A stretch of 64,000 nucleotides of DNA from Hyphomicrobium sp. CS1BSMeth3 (GCF_900117415.1 NZ_FPEI01000002.1:62001-126000); one strand, 5' to 3'. Shown: positions 43,834 to 53,421, numbered from the stretch's first letter. Numbers and translations: made by a program. Notes: generated by a model from the sequence alone, not told the origin.

Positions 43834-45129
43834 ATGCTGAAACGTCGGAACGTGCTCGCGGGACTTGCCGCGACGGCACTGGCGGGAGGCGCACTGCTTG
43901 CGGGCACCCCGCTCGCTCAAGCCCAAGACACGATCAAGATCGGCGTGCTCCACTCGCTCTCCGGCACCATGGCCATCAGCGAGACGACGCTCAAAGACGT
44001 CATGCTGATGCTCATCGACGAGCAGAACAAGAAAGGCGGCGTGCTCGGCAAGAAGCTCGAAGCCGTCGTCGTCGATCCTGCTTCGAACTGGCCGCTCTTC
44101 GCCGAGAAGGCACGCGAGCTCATCACGCAGCACAAGGTCGCCGCCACGTTTGGCTGCTGGACGAGCGTCAGCCGCAAGTCCGTGCTGCCGGTCTTCAAGG
44201 AGCTGAACAACATCCTCTTCTACCCCGTGCAGTACGAGGGCGAGGAGAGCGAGCGCAACGTGTTCTACACGGGCGCGGCGCCGAACCAGCAGGCCATTCC
44301 CGCCGTCGACTATCTCATGAGCAAGGACGGTGGCGAGGTGAAGCGCTGGGTGCTCGCCGGCACCGACTACGTCTATCCGCGCACGACCAACAAGATCCTC
44401 GAAGCCTACCTCCTCGCGAAAGGCGTCGCGAAGGAGGACATCATGATCAACTACACCCCGTTCGGCCATTCCGACTGGCAGACGATCGTGTCCGAGATCG
44501 TGAAGTTCGGCAGCGGCGGCAAGAAGACGGCCGTCGTCTCGACGATCAACGGCGATGCCAACGTGCCCTTCTACAAGGAGCTCGCCAACAAGGGCGTGAA
44601 GGCAACCGACATTCCGGTCATCGCCTTCTCGGTCGGCGAGGAAGAGCTCGCCGGCATCGACACGAAGGACCTCGTCGGCCATCTCGCGGCGTGGAACTAC
44701 TTCCAGTCGGTGAGCAATCCCGGCAATGCCGAGTTCATCAAGAAGTGGCAGGCCTTCACCAAGAACCCGAAGCGCGTGACCAACGATCCCATGGAAGCGC
44801 ATGTCGTCGGCTTTGCCATGTGGGTGAAGGCCGTCGAGAAGGCCGGTTCCTTCGATCCCGACAAGGTCATCGACGCGCTCCCCGGCATCGAAGCGCCGAA
44901 CCTGACGGGCGGCATCTCGAAGATGCTTCCGAACCACCACATCACCAAGCCGGTGCTCATCGGTGAGATCCGCGCCGATGGACAGTTCGACGTCGTCTGG
45001 CAGACGAAGGATCTCGTCCCCGGCGACGCCTGGACCGACTTCCTCGACGGCTCGAAAGATCTCGAGGCCGACTGGGTCGGCAAGAAGTGCGGCAACTTCA
45101 ACATGAAGACAGGAAAGTGCGGCTCCTGA
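43834..45129 (+). CDS. urtA: Urea ABC transporter substrate-binding protein UrtA
   Basis: A 431-residue [11 protein letters not shown] binding protein of the Leu/Ile/Val type (type I) specific for urea and short-chain amides. A Tat-like signal (LKRRNVLAGLAATALAGGALLAG...AQAQD) precedes IKIGVLHSLSGTMAISETTLKD. VFGCWTSVSRKSVLPVF-like (ATFGCWTSVSRKS), NNILFYPVQYEGEE and FTKNPKRVTNDPMEA are specific for UrtA/AmiC-like proteins, and the C-terminus (CGNFNMKTGKC) is typical. AGGAGGAA at 43823-43830 is the ribosome-binding site. The operon is behind the sigma-54 promoter; palindromic element copy 3 follows its stop after 5 bp. Confidence 0.96.
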   Translation: MLKRRNVLAGLAATALAGGALLAGTPLAQAQDTIKIGVLHSLSGTMAISETTLKDVMLMLIDEQNKKGGVLGKKLEAVVVDPASNWPLFAEKARELITQHKVAATFGCWTSVSRKSVLPVFKELNNILFYPVQYEGEESERNVFYTGAAPNQQAIPAVDYLMSKDGGEVKRWVLAGTDYVYPRTTNKILEAYLLAKGVAKEDIMINYTPFGHSDWQTIVSEIVKFGSGGKKTAVVSTINGDANVPFYKELANKGVKATDIPVIAFSVGEEELAGIDTKDLVGHLAAWNYFQSVSNPGNAEFIKKWQAFTKNPKRVTNDPMEAHVVGFAMWVKAVEKAGSFDPDKVIDALPGIEAPNLTGGISKMLPNHHITKPVLIGEIRADGQFDVVWQTKDLVPGDAWTDFLDGSKDLEADWVGKKCGNFNMKTGKCGS

Positions 45130-45134
45130 CCGTG

Positions 45135-45304
45135 CCAGTGTCCCGATTCCGAAGTTCGCCATCCCTCGATGCTGGTGGCGCGAGCGAACATCGGAATCAA
45201 AAGGGACACTGGGAAATATTCCCTTGGCTAGTGTGATTCAGATCGAGAAATTCGCTCCGTACGGTGCCGCGAAATCAGGCGAATTTCTCGATCATCACGC
45301 TAGC
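45135..45304 (+). repeat. Bipartite palindromic element, copy 3 (urtA-urtB gap)
   Basis: Palindrome A at 45135-45212 has outer arms CCAGTGTCCC and GGGACACTGG and inner ATTCCGA/TCGGAAT. Palindrome B at 45227-45304 has outer GCTAGTGTGA and TCACGCTAGC and inner TCGAGAAATTCGC/GCGAATTTCTCGA. The spacer is 14 bp and differs from the other copies. A starts 5 bp after the urtA stop. Compared with copies 1 and 2, stem positions have changed on both arms together (CTAG/CTAG becomes CCAG/CTGG; TTTCCG/CGGAAA becomes ATTCCG/CGGAAT). Within the 302-bp gap a further hairpin lies at 45360. Confidence 0.92.
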
Positions 45305-45359
45305 AGGGCGGCGCCTCCTCCTCCACGTCGCCCTCATGCAGCAAGCGTGCGTGCACTAC

Positions 45360-45386
45360 GTCTCCCCGCCACCTCGGCGGGGAGAC
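45360..45386. repeat. CTCCCC-type hairpin before urtB
   Basis: GTCTCCCCGCC (45360-45370) and GGCGGGGAGAC (45376-45386) make an 11-bp perfect stem with loop ACCTC. It belongs to the CTCCCC...GGGGAG hairpins of this window. It lies 45 bp before the urtB start and would be on the urt transcript. Confidence 0.8.
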
Positions 45387-45431
45387 CGTCTCGGAAGCCC
45401 GCATTGATCGCGATAAATTGGAGCTGACGGC

Positions 45432-47048
45432 ATGGGCCGCCTCATCCGCCTCCTCCTGCTCATGGGTAGCCTGCTGGTGGCCGGCGCCGGTGCACCTCAA
45501 CAGGCCGCGGCCGCACCCGAGGATCTGGCCGCCGGCCTCGCGCTGATCGCCAAGGACAGCTTCAACGACACGATCACCGGCATCTATGCGATCGCGCGCT
45601 CCGGCGCGCCGCATTCCGCCGCTCTCGTCGAAGCCCTGCACGATCGCCGCCTGCTCATCGACACGGCGAACCAGAAAGTCTTCTACCGCGATACCGCCGG
45701 CGCCGTGCGCGACGCCCAGAGCAACGACGTCGTCGCCACGCCGCCCGCCAATCTCACGGCCGTGCGCCTGAACAATCGCGTGCGCAGTGCCGCCAGCGCC
45801 GCACTTGGCGCGCTGAGCCTCATGAATCCCGATCCGGCGCGCCGCATCCAGTCCGCGCAGGCCGTCATGAAGTCGCGCGACCCCGCCGCGCTTCCCGTTC
45901 TGGAAGCCGCGATCGCCGCTGAAAAGCTGCCGAATGTGCGCAAGGAGCTCCAGCTCGCCTGGGCCGCCGTGACCTTCAGCAAATCCGACGCCCCGCTCGA
46001 CAAGCGCCAGGAAGCCGTCGCGCTCTTGCGCGATGCCGGCACGCGCGACGCCGTATCCGTTCTCCGCTCGCTGCCCGCCGATACCGCCGCCCCCTTGCGC
46101 GAGGCGACCACGAGCGCCATCACCTCCATCGAGCAGCGCCTCGCGCTCTGGGGCTACGCCCAGAACATCTGGTACGGCATCTCGCTCGGCTCGGTGCTTC
46201 TGATTGCCGCGATCGGTCTCGCCATCACCTTCGGCGTCATGGGCGTGATCAACATGGCGCACGGCGAGATGGTCATGCTCGGCGCCTACACGACCTTCGT
46301 CGTGCAGGAGTTCTTCCGCACGAGCGCGCCCGGCCTCTTCGACTATTCGCTGGCCGTCGCCATCCCGCTCGCCTTTCTCGTTGCCGGCGGCATCGGCGTC
46401 GCCATCGAGCGCGGCGTCATACGCCACCTTTACGGCCGCCCGCTCGAGACGCTTCTCGCGACGTGGGGCATCAGCCTCATTCTGCAGCAGGCCGTGCGCA
46501 CGACGTTCGGCCCGACCAACCGTGAGGTCGGCACGCCGCAGTTCATGTCCGGCGCGATGGAGATCGGCGGGCTCGTCATCACCTGGAACCGGCTCTACAT
46601 CGTGATCTTCGCAGGGCTGATCTTCGTCGGGCTGCTGCTGGCGCTCCGCTACACGCCGCTCGGCCTGCACATGCGCGCCGTCACGCAGAACCGGCGCATG
46701 GCCTCATCCATGGGCATCCGCACAGGCCGCGTCGATGCGCTCACCTTCGGTCTCGGCTCGGGCATTGCCGGGCTCGCCGGCGTCGCGCTCTCGCAGATCG
46801 ACAACGTGAGCCCGAACCTCGGCCAGTCCTACATCATCGACAGCTTCCTCGTCGTCGTGTTCGGCGGCGTCGGCAATCTCTGGGGCACGCTCGTCGGCGC
46901 GCTTTCGATCGGCATGGCGAACAAGCTGCTCGAGCCCTATGCGGGCGCCGTGCTCGGCAAGATCATCCTGCTCGTCGCCATCATCTTCTTCATTCAGAAG
47001 CGGCCGCGCGGCCTGTTCGCACTCAAGGGAAGGGCCGTCGAGGCATGA
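45432..47048 (+). CDS. urtB: Urea ABC transporter permease UrtB
   Basis: A 538-residue LivH-type permease with a long N-terminal extension. A signal-like helix at the start (LIRLLLLMGSLLVAGAG) is followed by ~220 residues of alanine-rich helical repeats (LPVLEAAIAAEKLPNVRKELQLAWA, HEAT-like), predicted [11 protein letters not shown], then the permease from about residue 245 (SVLLIAAIGLAITFGVMGVINMAHGEMVMLGAY). The extension is known in many UrtB proteins; its function is unclear. The start has only weak GGAG pairing. The stop overlaps the urtC ATG (ATGA). Confidence 0.95.
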   Translation: MGRLIRLLLLMGSLLVAGAGAPQQAAAAPEDLAAGLALIAKDSFNDTITGIYAIARSGAPHSAALVEALHDRRLLIDTANQKVFYRDTAGAVRDAQSNDVVATPPANLTAVRLNNRVRSAASAALGALSLMNPDPARRIQSAQAVMKSRDPAALPVLEAAIAAEKLPNVRKELQLAWAAVTFSKSDAPLDKRQEAVALLRDAGTRDAVSVLRSLPADTAAPLREATTSAITSIEQRLALWGYAQNIWYGISLGSVLLIAAIGLAITFGVMGVINMAHGEMVMLGAYTTFVVQEFFRTSAPGLFDYSLAVAIPLAFLVAGGIGVAIERGVIRHLYGRPLETLLATWGISLILQQAVRTTFGPTNREVGTPQFMSGAMEIGGLVITWNRLYIVIFAGLIFVGLLLALRYTPLGLHMRAVTQNRRMASSMGIRTGRVDALTFGLGSGIAGLAGVALSQIDNVSPNLGQSYIIDSFLVVVFGGVGNLWGTLVGALSIGMANKLLEPYAGAVLGKIILLVAIIFFIQKRPRGLFALKGRAVEA

Positions 47049-48190
47049 TCACCCGCGCCCTCCTCACTGACGATCGCACGGGCAAGTGGTTCCTTGCCAT
47101 CGTGCTCGGCCTGGCCGTGGTCGTGCCGCTGCTGCATCTCGCTGTGCCGCCATCCTCGCCCTTCCACATCTCGACGGCGACGCTGGCGCTGCTCGGAAAA
47201 TACCTCTGCTTTGCGCTGCTCGCGCTTTCGCTCGATCTCGTGTGGGGCTACTGCGGCATACTTTCGCTCGGCCATGGTGCCTTCTTCGCACTAGGCGGCT
47301 ACGCCATGGGCATGTACCTCATGCGGCAGATCGGGACGCGCGGCGTCTATGCCCACCCCGTGCTCCCCGACTTCATGGTCTTCCTCAACTGGAAAGAGTT
47401 GCCATGGTACTGGTACGGTTTCGAGAACGCCTGGTTTGCCTTCCTCATGGTGATGGCGGTCCCCGGCCTGCTCGCGTTCGTGTTCGGCTGGTTCGCCTTC
47501 CGAAGCCGCGTGACGGGCGTGTACCTCTCGATCATCACGCAGGCGCTGACCTACGCGCTGATGCTGGCGTTCTTCCGCAACGACATGGGCTTCGGCGGCA
47601 ACAACGGCCTGACCGACTTCAAGGACATCCTGGGCTTTCCGGTTCAGGCGAACGCGACACGAGCCGCGCTTTTCGCAGCATCGGCAGTGGCGCTGGCTCT
47701 CGGATACCTCGTGGCGCGGGCGATCGTCGCGTCCCGGCTCGGTAAGGTCCTCGTCTCCATTCGCGATGCGGAGAGCCGCACGCGCTTCCTCGGCTACCGC
47801 GTCGAGCACTACAAGACCTTCGTCTTCACAGTGTCGGCCATCATGGCCGGCATTGCCGGCGCTCTCTACGTGCCGCAGGTCGGCATCATCAATCCGAGCG
47901 AGTTCACGCCGGCAAATTCCATCGAGGTCGTGATCTGGGTCGCAGTCGGCGGGCGCGGGACGCTGGCCGGCGCTGCGCTCGGCGCCGTGCTCGTGAACTT
48001 CGCCAAGACGACCTTCACTACAGGTTTCCTCGCTCCCTACTGGCTCTTCATGCTCGGCGCGCTCTTCGTGCTCGTCACGATCTGGCTGCCGAAGGGCATT
48101 CTCGGCACGCTCTACGACTTCTGGGCGCGCCGTCGGCCTGCCGAAAAGTCGGCGGCCAAGTCCGAAACCGTCCCACAGCCAGCCGAATAG
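47045..48190 (+). CDS. urtC: Urea ABC transporter permease UrtC
   Basis: A 381-residue LivM-type permease, second membrane subunit of the urea transporter. Several transmembrane helices are visible: FLAIVLGLAVVVPLLHLAV, LGKYLCFALLALSLDLVWGYCG, AFLMVMAVPGLLAFVFGWFAF, VFTVSAIMAGIAGALYVPQVGI and SIEVVIWVAVGGRGTLAGAALGAV. GILSLGHGAFFALGGYAMGMYL is the conserved coupling segment. The C-terminal tail is polar. It overlaps urtB by 4 bp and precedes urtD by 10 bp. Confidence 0.95.
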   Translation: MITRALLTDDRTGKWFLAIVLGLAVVVPLLHLAVPPSSPFHISTATLALLGKYLCFALLALSLDLVWGYCGILSLGHGAFFALGGYAMGMYLMRQIGTRGVYAHPVLPDFMVFLNWKELPWYWYGFENAWFAFLMVMAVPGLLAFVFGWFAFRSRVTGVYLSIITQALTYALMLAFFRNDMGFGGNNGLTDFKDILGFPVQANATRAALFAASAVALALGYLVARAIVASRLGKVLVSIRDAESRTRFLGYRVEHYKTFVFTVSAIMAGIAGALYVPQVGIINPSEFTPANSIEVVIWVAVGGRGTLAGAALGAVLVNFAKTTFTTGFLAPYWLFMLGALFVLVTIWLPKGILGTLYDFWARRRPAEKSAAKSETVPQPAE

Positions 48191-48200
48191 GACGCGCGCC

Positions 48201-48980
48201 ATGACAACGCTGGTTCCAACGGACGCCCCTGCACCGCTCACGCCGAGCCTTCTCTATCTCGACGGCGTGACCGTTTCCTTCGATGGCTTCCGCGCGCTCA
48301 ACGAGCTGTCGCTGCAGATCGCGCCCGGCGAGATGCGCGCGATCATCGGCCCGAACGGCGCCGGCAAGACGACCATGATGGACGTGATCACGGGGAAGAC
48401 ACGCCCCGACACGGGCGAGGTGCTCTTCGATCGCGGCGTCGATCTCACGCGCCTCGACGAGGCGGCGATCGCCAACCTCGGCATTGGGCGCAAGTTCCAG
48501 AAGCCGACCGTCTTCGAGAGCCACACCGTCGAGGACAACATCCTCCTCGCGCTCAAAGGCGACCGCCGCGCGCGCCACGTGCTCATGGCGCGCACAAGCG
48601 CAGAGGAAGCGCGTCGCCTCGAAGAGATTCTGGAGATCGCCGGGCTCAGTGCCCAGCGCGAGCGCCTCGCGGGCCTGCTGAGCCACGGCCAGAAGCAGTG
48701 GCTGGAGATCGGGATGCTGCTCGCGCAGGATCCCAAGTTGCTGCTCGTCGATGAGCCCGTCGCCGGCATGACGGACGCAGAGACCGAAGCAACTGCCGCG
48801 CTGCTGAAACGTATCTCGGCGGCGGATCATTCCGTCGTCGTCGTCGAGCACGACATGGCCTTCGTGCGCGCGCTCGGTGTGAAGGTGACGTGCCTGCACG
48901 AAGGCTCGGTGCTGGCCGAAGGCGCGATCGATACGGTATCGGAGAACCCGCGCGTGATCGAAGTTTATCTCGGGCGCTGA
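48201..48980 (+). CDS. urtD: Urea ABC transporter ATP-binding protein UrtD
   Basis: A 259-residue LivG-type ATPase. Walker A is GPNGAGKTT, signature LSHGQKQWLEIGMLL, Walker B LLLVDEPVAGM, and VVVVEHDMAFV is the switch His region. The order of motifs, the FQKPTVFESHTVEDN stretch and the gene position identify UrtD rather than a generic LivG. It energises urea uptake together with UrtE. The ribosome-binding site is poor (AGGACGCGCGCC), 10 bp after urtC. Confidence 0.95.
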   Translation: MTTLVPTDAPAPLTPSLLYLDGVTVSFDGFRALNELSLQIAPGEMRAIIGPNGAGKTTMMDVITGKTRPDTGEVLFDRGVDLTRLDEAAIANLGIGRKFQKPTVFESHTVEDNILLALKGDRRARHVLMARTSAEEARRLEEILEIAGLSAQRERLAGLLSHGQKQWLEIGMLLAQDPKLLLVDEPVAGMTDAETEATAALLKRISAADHSVVVVEHDMAFVRALGVKVTCLHEGSVLAEGAIDTVSENPRVIEVYLGR

Positions 48981-48999
48981 ACAACAAGGAGAGAGCGCC

Positions 49000-49695
49000 A
49001 TGCTGAAGGTCGAGGACGTCGACCTGCACTACGGGGCCGCGCAAGTCCTGCGCGGGGTAAACCTCGAGGTGCGCAAGGGCGAGGTGACCTCGCTCATGGG
49101 CCGCAACGGCGTCGGCAAGACCACGCTGCTCCGCGCAATCGCCGGCCACCATCCGGTGAGTGCCGGGCTCATCGAGTGGGATGGTCAGACGCTGAACGGC
49201 CTGCCGCCCTACGAGCGCGCGCGCCGCGGCATTGCACTCGTGCCGCAAGGTCGCGAGATCTTTCCCTTGCTCACGGTCGCGGAAAACCTGCAGACAGGGC
49301 TCGCGCCTCTCAAGGGCGCCGAGCGCCAGATCGACGACGAGATCTTCACGCTCTTTCCGGTGCTGAAGTCCATGCTGCGGCGGCGCGGCGGTGATCTTTC
49401 CGGCGGCCAGCAGCAGCAGCTCGCCATCGGCCGCGCGCTCGCCATGCGCCCGAACCTGCTCGTGCTCGACGAGCCGACCGAAGGCATCCAGCCTTCGATC
49501 ATCAAGGACATCGGCCGCGCCATCGACTACCTGCGCAAGAAGGGCGAGATGGCCATCCTGCTCGTGGAGCAGTATTTCGAGTTCGCCCGCGACCTCGCCG
49601 ATCGCTATGCGGTCATGGAGCGCGGGCAGGTCGTGCTTTCCGGCAAACGTGCCGACATGGTCGAGGCCGACGTCCGCCGCCGGCTGTCGGTTTGA
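49000..49695 (+). CDS. urtE: Urea ABC transporter ATP-binding protein UrtE
   Basis: A 231-residue LivF-type ATPase and last gene of the operon. Walker A is GRNGVGKTT, the signature is LSGGQQQQLAIGRAL, Walker B LLVLDEPTEGIQPS, and LLVEQYFEFA holds the switch region. GLPPYERARRGIALVPQGREIFPLLTV is typical of UrtE. AAGGAGAG precedes the ATG. No urease gene follows; instead a repeat block (49705 onward) and a small secreted protein. Confidence 0.95.
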   Translation: MLKVEDVDLHYGAAQVLRGVNLEVRKGEVTSLMGRNGVGKTTLLRAIAGHHPVSAGLIEWDGQTLNGLPPYERARRGIALVPQGREIFPLLTVAENLQTGLAPLKGAERQIDDEIFTLFPVLKSMLRRRGGDLSGGQQQQLAIGRALAMRPNLLVLDEPTEGIQPSIIKDIGRAIDYLRKKGEMAILLVEQYFEFARDLADRYAVMERGQVVLSGKRADMVEADVRRRLSV

Positions 49696-49704
49696 CCTTC
49701 TTCC

Positions 49705-49863
49705 CCCTCTCCCCGCGCGCGGGGAGAGGGTCGGGGTGAGGGGCGGCGGCACTTACCGACGTTTGCGTTTGCCGCCGCCCCTCATCCTAGCCTTCTCGTC
49801 GCGCCAGAGGCGCGCTTCCAGCGCGACAAGGACGGGGAGAAGGGACAAGTGGTGCCCGCTACT
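49705..49863. repeat. Composite hairpin repeat after urtE
   Basis: A perfect 26-bp palindrome, CCCTCTCCCCGCG and CGCGGGGAGAGGG (49705-49730), is followed by TCGGGGTGAGGGGCGGCGGC. GAGGGGCGGCGGC (from about 49739) pairs with GCCGCCGCCCCTC near 49772-49784. The block ends GTGCCCGCTACT at about 49852-49863. The block at 57653-57775 shares the hairpin, GGTCGGGRTGAGGGGCGGC and the GTGCCCGCTACT end. It is probably a dispersed intergenic repeat and may also terminate the urt transcript. Confidence 0.8.
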
Positions 49864-49914
49864 GCCGCAGTGCTATGCTCAGAGTTCCCAGCAACTGCGG
49901 GAAAGGTCCGAGCC

Positions 49915-50406
49915 ATGCGCGTCGTGCGCCTTCTTTCCGGTATTGCACTCATCTGCGCCGTCTCGGCGCTCGCACTCTCATTGCAACGCGCCTCGGCCCA
50001 TCCCCCCGCCATCGTCAGCGAGGCCCAGCGCAAGCTGATCAGCGAGGAGGTCGCCGCTTTCCGCAGGGACGTCGCTGCCGCCATCAAGGCCAAGGACGCC
50101 AAGCGCCTTCAGCGGATGTACGCGCCGTCCTTCGTGCACACGCACACATCCGGCAAAGTCGATGGCAAGGACGCGCGCATTGCGACGCTGCTGAAAGGCG
50201 ATCCCGTCATCGAGACCGCGCCGGTGAGCGATCTCGTCATCCGCATTCCGAACGACTGGGTCGGCATCGCGACCGGCGTCTCGCCTATCAAGTCCGACGA
50301 CGGCAAGACCTACGACGTCCGCTGGACGGCCGTATATACGCGCGAGGGCCAGAGCTGGAACGTCGCCGCGAGCCACGCGACGCGGCTCGGCGAGACAAAG
50401 CGCTGA
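49915..50406 (+). CDS. Secreted NTF2-like (DUF4440-type) protein
   Basis: A 163-residue protein with a signal peptide (RLLSGIALICAVSALALSLQRASA). The mature part is NTF2/SnoaL-like: EEVAAFRRDVAAAIKAKDAKRLQRMYAPSFVHTHTSGKVDGKDARIATLLKG (helices and the entry of the cone), WVGIATGVSPIKSDD and VRWTAVYTREGQSWNVAASHAT. Its fold is shared with the small protein at 36874, but similarity is distant. Its role is unknown; being secreted, it probably acts in the periplasm. It is not part of urt by spacing (219 bp). Confidence 0.82.
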   Translation: MRVVRLLSGIALICAVSALALSLQRASAHPPAIVSEAQRKLISEEVAAFRRDVAAAIKAKDAKRLQRMYAPSFVHTHTSGKVDGKDARIATLLKGDPVIETAPVSDLVIRIPNDWVGIATGVSPIKSDDGKTYDVRWTAVYTREGQSWNVAASHATRLGETKR

Positions 50407-50422
50407 GCGGACCTGCTCTCGA

Positions 50423-51058
50423 TCAGTAGATCGTCTGCTTGATGCGCTCGGGATAGGCGATGTCGTACGCCGCGCCGTCAAAGCCTTCCGTGGTGGCAGC
50501 GACCATCTGTCCGGCACTCGGGACCGAGGCCCTCGGCACTTGCGATGCGGGATCCCAGAGCTTCGAGCGCACGAGCGCCTTGGTGCACTGGAAGTAGACC
50601 CGGTCGATCTCGACGACGATGAGGCTCTTCGGGATCTGGCGCTGCATCTCGAACGTCGCGCAGAGCGCGGGATCGGTCGTGATGTGCGCACGGCCATTGA
50701 CGCGCAGTGTCTCGCCGACGCCCGGGATCAGGAACAGCAGCCCGACGCGCCCGGTCTCGACGATATTGCGGAGCGTATCAATGCGGTTGTTGCCGCGCCG
50801 GTCAGGGATGAGGAGCGTGCGCTCATCGACGATGCGCACGAAGCCGGCCGGATCGCCGCGCGGCGTGCAGTCGAGACCTCCCTCGCCCGCCGAGGCAATG
50901 GCGACGAACGGCGCCTTCTCGATGAACGTCCGATACGGACCGTTGAGATGATCGATCTCCTTGGTCACGGCGGCGCCCGCCGGCTTCCCGTAGAGCGCCT
51001 CCAGCTCGGCGATCGAAGTGATGCGATGGGTATCGGTGACCACAGGTGCGTCGTTCAT
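50423..51058 (-). CDS. Pyridoxamine 5'-phosphate oxidase family (MSMEG_1061-type FMN-binding) protein
   Basis: A 211-residue split-barrel FMN-binding protein. APFVAIASAGEGGLDCTPRGDPAGFVRIVDERTLLIPDRRGNNRIDTLRNI is the conserved FMN/phosphate-binding core, and VGLLFLIPGVGETLRVNGRAHI the second barrel strand set; EIDRVYFQCTKALVRSKLWDP is the C-terminal signature. This pattern is typical of the MSMEG_1061 subfamily of PNPOx-like proteins, whose reaction is not known. ATG 51058 (MNDAPVVTDTHR) is chosen; the longer upstream frame overlaps malate synthase. Confidence 0.9.
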   Translation of the reverse strand: MNDAPVVTDTHRITSIAELEALYGKPAGAAVTKEIDHLNGPYRTFIEKAPFVAIASAGEGGLDCTPRGDPAGFVRIVDERTLLIPDRRGNNRIDTLRNIVETGRVGLLFLIPGVGETLRVNGRAHITTDPALCATFEMQRQIPKSLIVVEIDRVYFQCTKALVRSKLWDPASQVPRASVPSAGQMVAATTEGFDGAAYDIAYPERIKQTIY

Positions 51059-51128
51059 GCGCGTCCGCCTTCCTCGAAGTCCTAGAACGCTCCGACCATA
51101 GGCATGTCCGCCGCCCAAGTCCATCCGC

Positions 51129-53327
51129 TCAGCCGGCAGCGCTGTCCCGCGCTTTGGCCTCGATCCGGCGCGCGTGCAGGATCGGCTCGGTATAGCCATT
51201 GGGCTGCTCCCGCCCCTTGAGCACGAGGTCGAGCGCCGCGGCAAAGGCAATGGAGCTGTCGAAGTCGAGCGCCATCGGCCGATAGGCGGGATCACCGGCA
51301 TTCTGCTGATCCACGACCGCCGCCATGCGTTGCATGGTCTCGATGATCTGCGCCTCGCTGACGACGCCGTGATGCAGCCAGTTGGCCATGTGCTGGCTCG
51401 AGATGCGCAGCGTCGCCCGATCCTCCATGAGCCCGATATTGTTGATATCGGGCACCTTGGAGCAGCCAATACCCTGATCGATCCAGCGCACGACATAGCC
51501 GAGAATGCCCTGGGCGTTGTTCTCGAGCTCGCGCTGGATGTCCTCGGACGACCAGTTGGGCCGATCGGCCAGCGGCGGGGTCAAGAGATCGTCGAGCGAT
51601 GCCCGCTGGCGGCCGGCGATGGCTGCCTGCCGCGCACCGACATCCACGAGATGATAATGCACTGCGTGCAAGGTCGCGGCGATCGGCGAAGGCACCCAGG
51701 CCGTGCTCGCGCCGGCTTCTGGGTGCGCGATCTTCTCCGCGAGCATGGCCGCCATCATGTCCGGCTTGGCCCACATGCCCTTGCCGATCTGCGCACGGCC
51801 CGGCAGTCCGCAGGCAATGCCGATATCCACATTTCGGTTCTCGTAAGCCTTGATCCAGCGCGTCGCCGGCATCTCCGCCTTGCGGATCACCGGGCCCGCT
51901 TCCATGCTCGTGTGGATCTCGTCGCCTGTGCGATCGAGGAAACCCGTATTGATGAAGAACACGCGCGACTTCGCGGCCCTGATACACTCCTTGAGGTTGG
52001 CGCTTGTGCGGCGCTCCTCGTCCATGAGGCCCATCTTGAGCGTGTTGCGCGGCAGGCCGAGCACATCCTCGGTCATCGCGAAGAGCTTGTCCGCGAAAGC
52101 GACCTCCTCGGGGCCATGCATCTTCGGCTTGACGATGTAGATAGCTTTCTCGCGGCTGTTGCGGAGCGCCCCCGTCTCCTTGAGATCGTGCAGTCCAATG
52201 AGGCTCGTGACGAGCGCGTCGAGAATGCCCTCAGGCGCGGGCGCGCTCGAACTGTCGAGCACGCTCGCATCGCTCATGAGATGCCCGACATTGCGCACGA
52301 GCATCAGGCTGCGCCCCGGCACTGACGCCTCTCCCGCATCGGGAAGCCGATAGACGCGATCCTCGGCGAGCCGCCTGACCTTCGAACCACGCGCCGTCTC
52401 GATCGTCGCTTCGAGCGTGCCCTTCATCAGGCCGAGCCAGTTGCGATAGCAGGCAACCTTGTCCTCGGGATCGACGGCCGCTGTCGCATCCTCGAAATCG
52501 ATGATCGTCGTCAGCGCCGCCTCGACATGCACGTCCGACAGACCGGCAGCGTGCGCCGCACCGACCGGATTGTTGCGATCGAAGCGCAGCTCGATGCCGA
52601 GGCCGTTGTGCTCGAGGAGAATGGCGCTCGGGTTCAGCGGATCGCCCTGATAGCCGAGGAACTGGGCGCTGTCGGAGAGATAGGCGCGCGGCTCGGTGTC
52701 GCCGACATCGAAAATGAGCGTGCCGACCTCGATCGTGTAGGCAAGCACCTCGCCGTGCGAGCGCGGTCCTTTGAGGTTCTCGATCGGCAGGAAGGCATCG
52801 AGCCACTCGCGGACCTGCGTCACGACCCTGGCGCCGCGAACCGGGTTGTATGCCGCCCCGCGCGCCGCGCCGCCATCCTCGGGAATGGCATCCGACACGT
52901 AGAGGGCATCGTAGAGGGAGCCCCAACGCGCGTTTGCAGCATTGAGCGCCATGCGCGCATTGCTCACGGGCACGACGAGCTGCGGCCCGGCCATGCTCGC
53001 GATCTCATCGTCGACGCCCGTAGTATCGATGGTGAAATCCGGGCCTTCCGGCACCAGATAGCCGATGCCTTCGAGAAAGGCCCGATAGGCCACGGGATCG
53101 TGCGGCTTTCCGCGATTGGCGCGATGCCAGGCATCGATTTCGGCCTGGAGTGCGTCGCGCTTCGCGAGGAGCGCGCGGTTCTCCGGCCCAAGTACGTCCA
53201 CTATGCGTTCGAGGCCTGACCAGAAAGCCGCGCCATCAACGCCCGTACCAGGCAATGCTTCCTGATCGACGAAGTCGGCGAGGATTTTTGCAACGCTCAG
53301 CCGGCCCTTCGAGACGTAGTCGATCAT
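51129..53327 (-). CDS. glcB: Malate synthase G
   Basis: A 732-residue malate synthase of the G type, which condenses glyoxylate and acetyl-CoA to malate (glyoxylate assimilation). It starts [21 protein letters not shown], and has [77 protein letters not shown] with the catalytic Asp/Glu region, and [22 protein letters not shown]. The length is normal for GlcB. No isocitrate lyase or glycolate oxidase gene lies next to it. Confidence 0.97.
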   Translation of the reverse strand: MIDYVSKGRLSVAKILADFVDQEALPGTGVDGAAFWSGLERIVDVLGPENRALLAKRDALQAEIDAWHRANRGKPHDPVAYRAFLEGIGYLVPEGPDFTIDTTGVDDEIASMAGPQLVVPVSNARMALNAANARWGSLYDALYVSDAIPEDGGAARGAAYNPVRGARVVTQVREWLDAFLPIENLKGPRSHGEVLAYTIEVGTLIFDVGDTEPRAYLSDSAQFLGYQGDPLNPSAILLEHNGLGIELRFDRNNPVGAAHAAGLSDVHVEAALTTIIDFEDATAAVDPEDKVACYRNWLGLMKGTLEATIETARGSKVRRLAEDRVYRLPDAGEASVPGRSLMLVRNVGHLMSDASVLDSSSAPAPEGILDALVTSLIGLHDLKETGALRNSREKAIYIVKPKMHGPEEVAFADKLFAMTEDVLGLPRNTLKMGLMDEERRTSANLKECIRAAKSRVFFINTGFLDRTGDEIHTSMEAGPVIRKAEMPATRWIKAYENRNVDIGIACGLPGRAQIGKGMWAKPDMMAAMLAEKIAHPEAGASTAWVPSPIAATLHAVHYHLVDVGARQAAIAGRQRASLDDLLTPPLADRPNWSSEDIQRELENNAQGILGYVVRWIDQGIGCSKVPDINNIGLMEDRATLRISSQHMANWLHHGVVSEAQIIETMQRMAAVVDQQNAGDPAYRPMALDFDSSIAFAAALDLVLKGREQPNGYTEPILHARRIEAKARDSAAG

Positions 53328-53421
53328 GGTCGCGCAACACCCTGCTTTTGATGGAAAACCATGCCACAGGCTCCAAGGGCCGCGGCGGTCGCAGGGGTTG
53401 TTCGCCGAATGCGGCTCGGGG

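Noticed and set aside
45224-45427. Small frame MASVIQIEKFAPYGAAKSGEF... and similar frames at 11154-11393 and 21762-22016
   Set aside because: They are translations of the palindromic element and recur wherever the element does; they reflect the repeat, not a gene.
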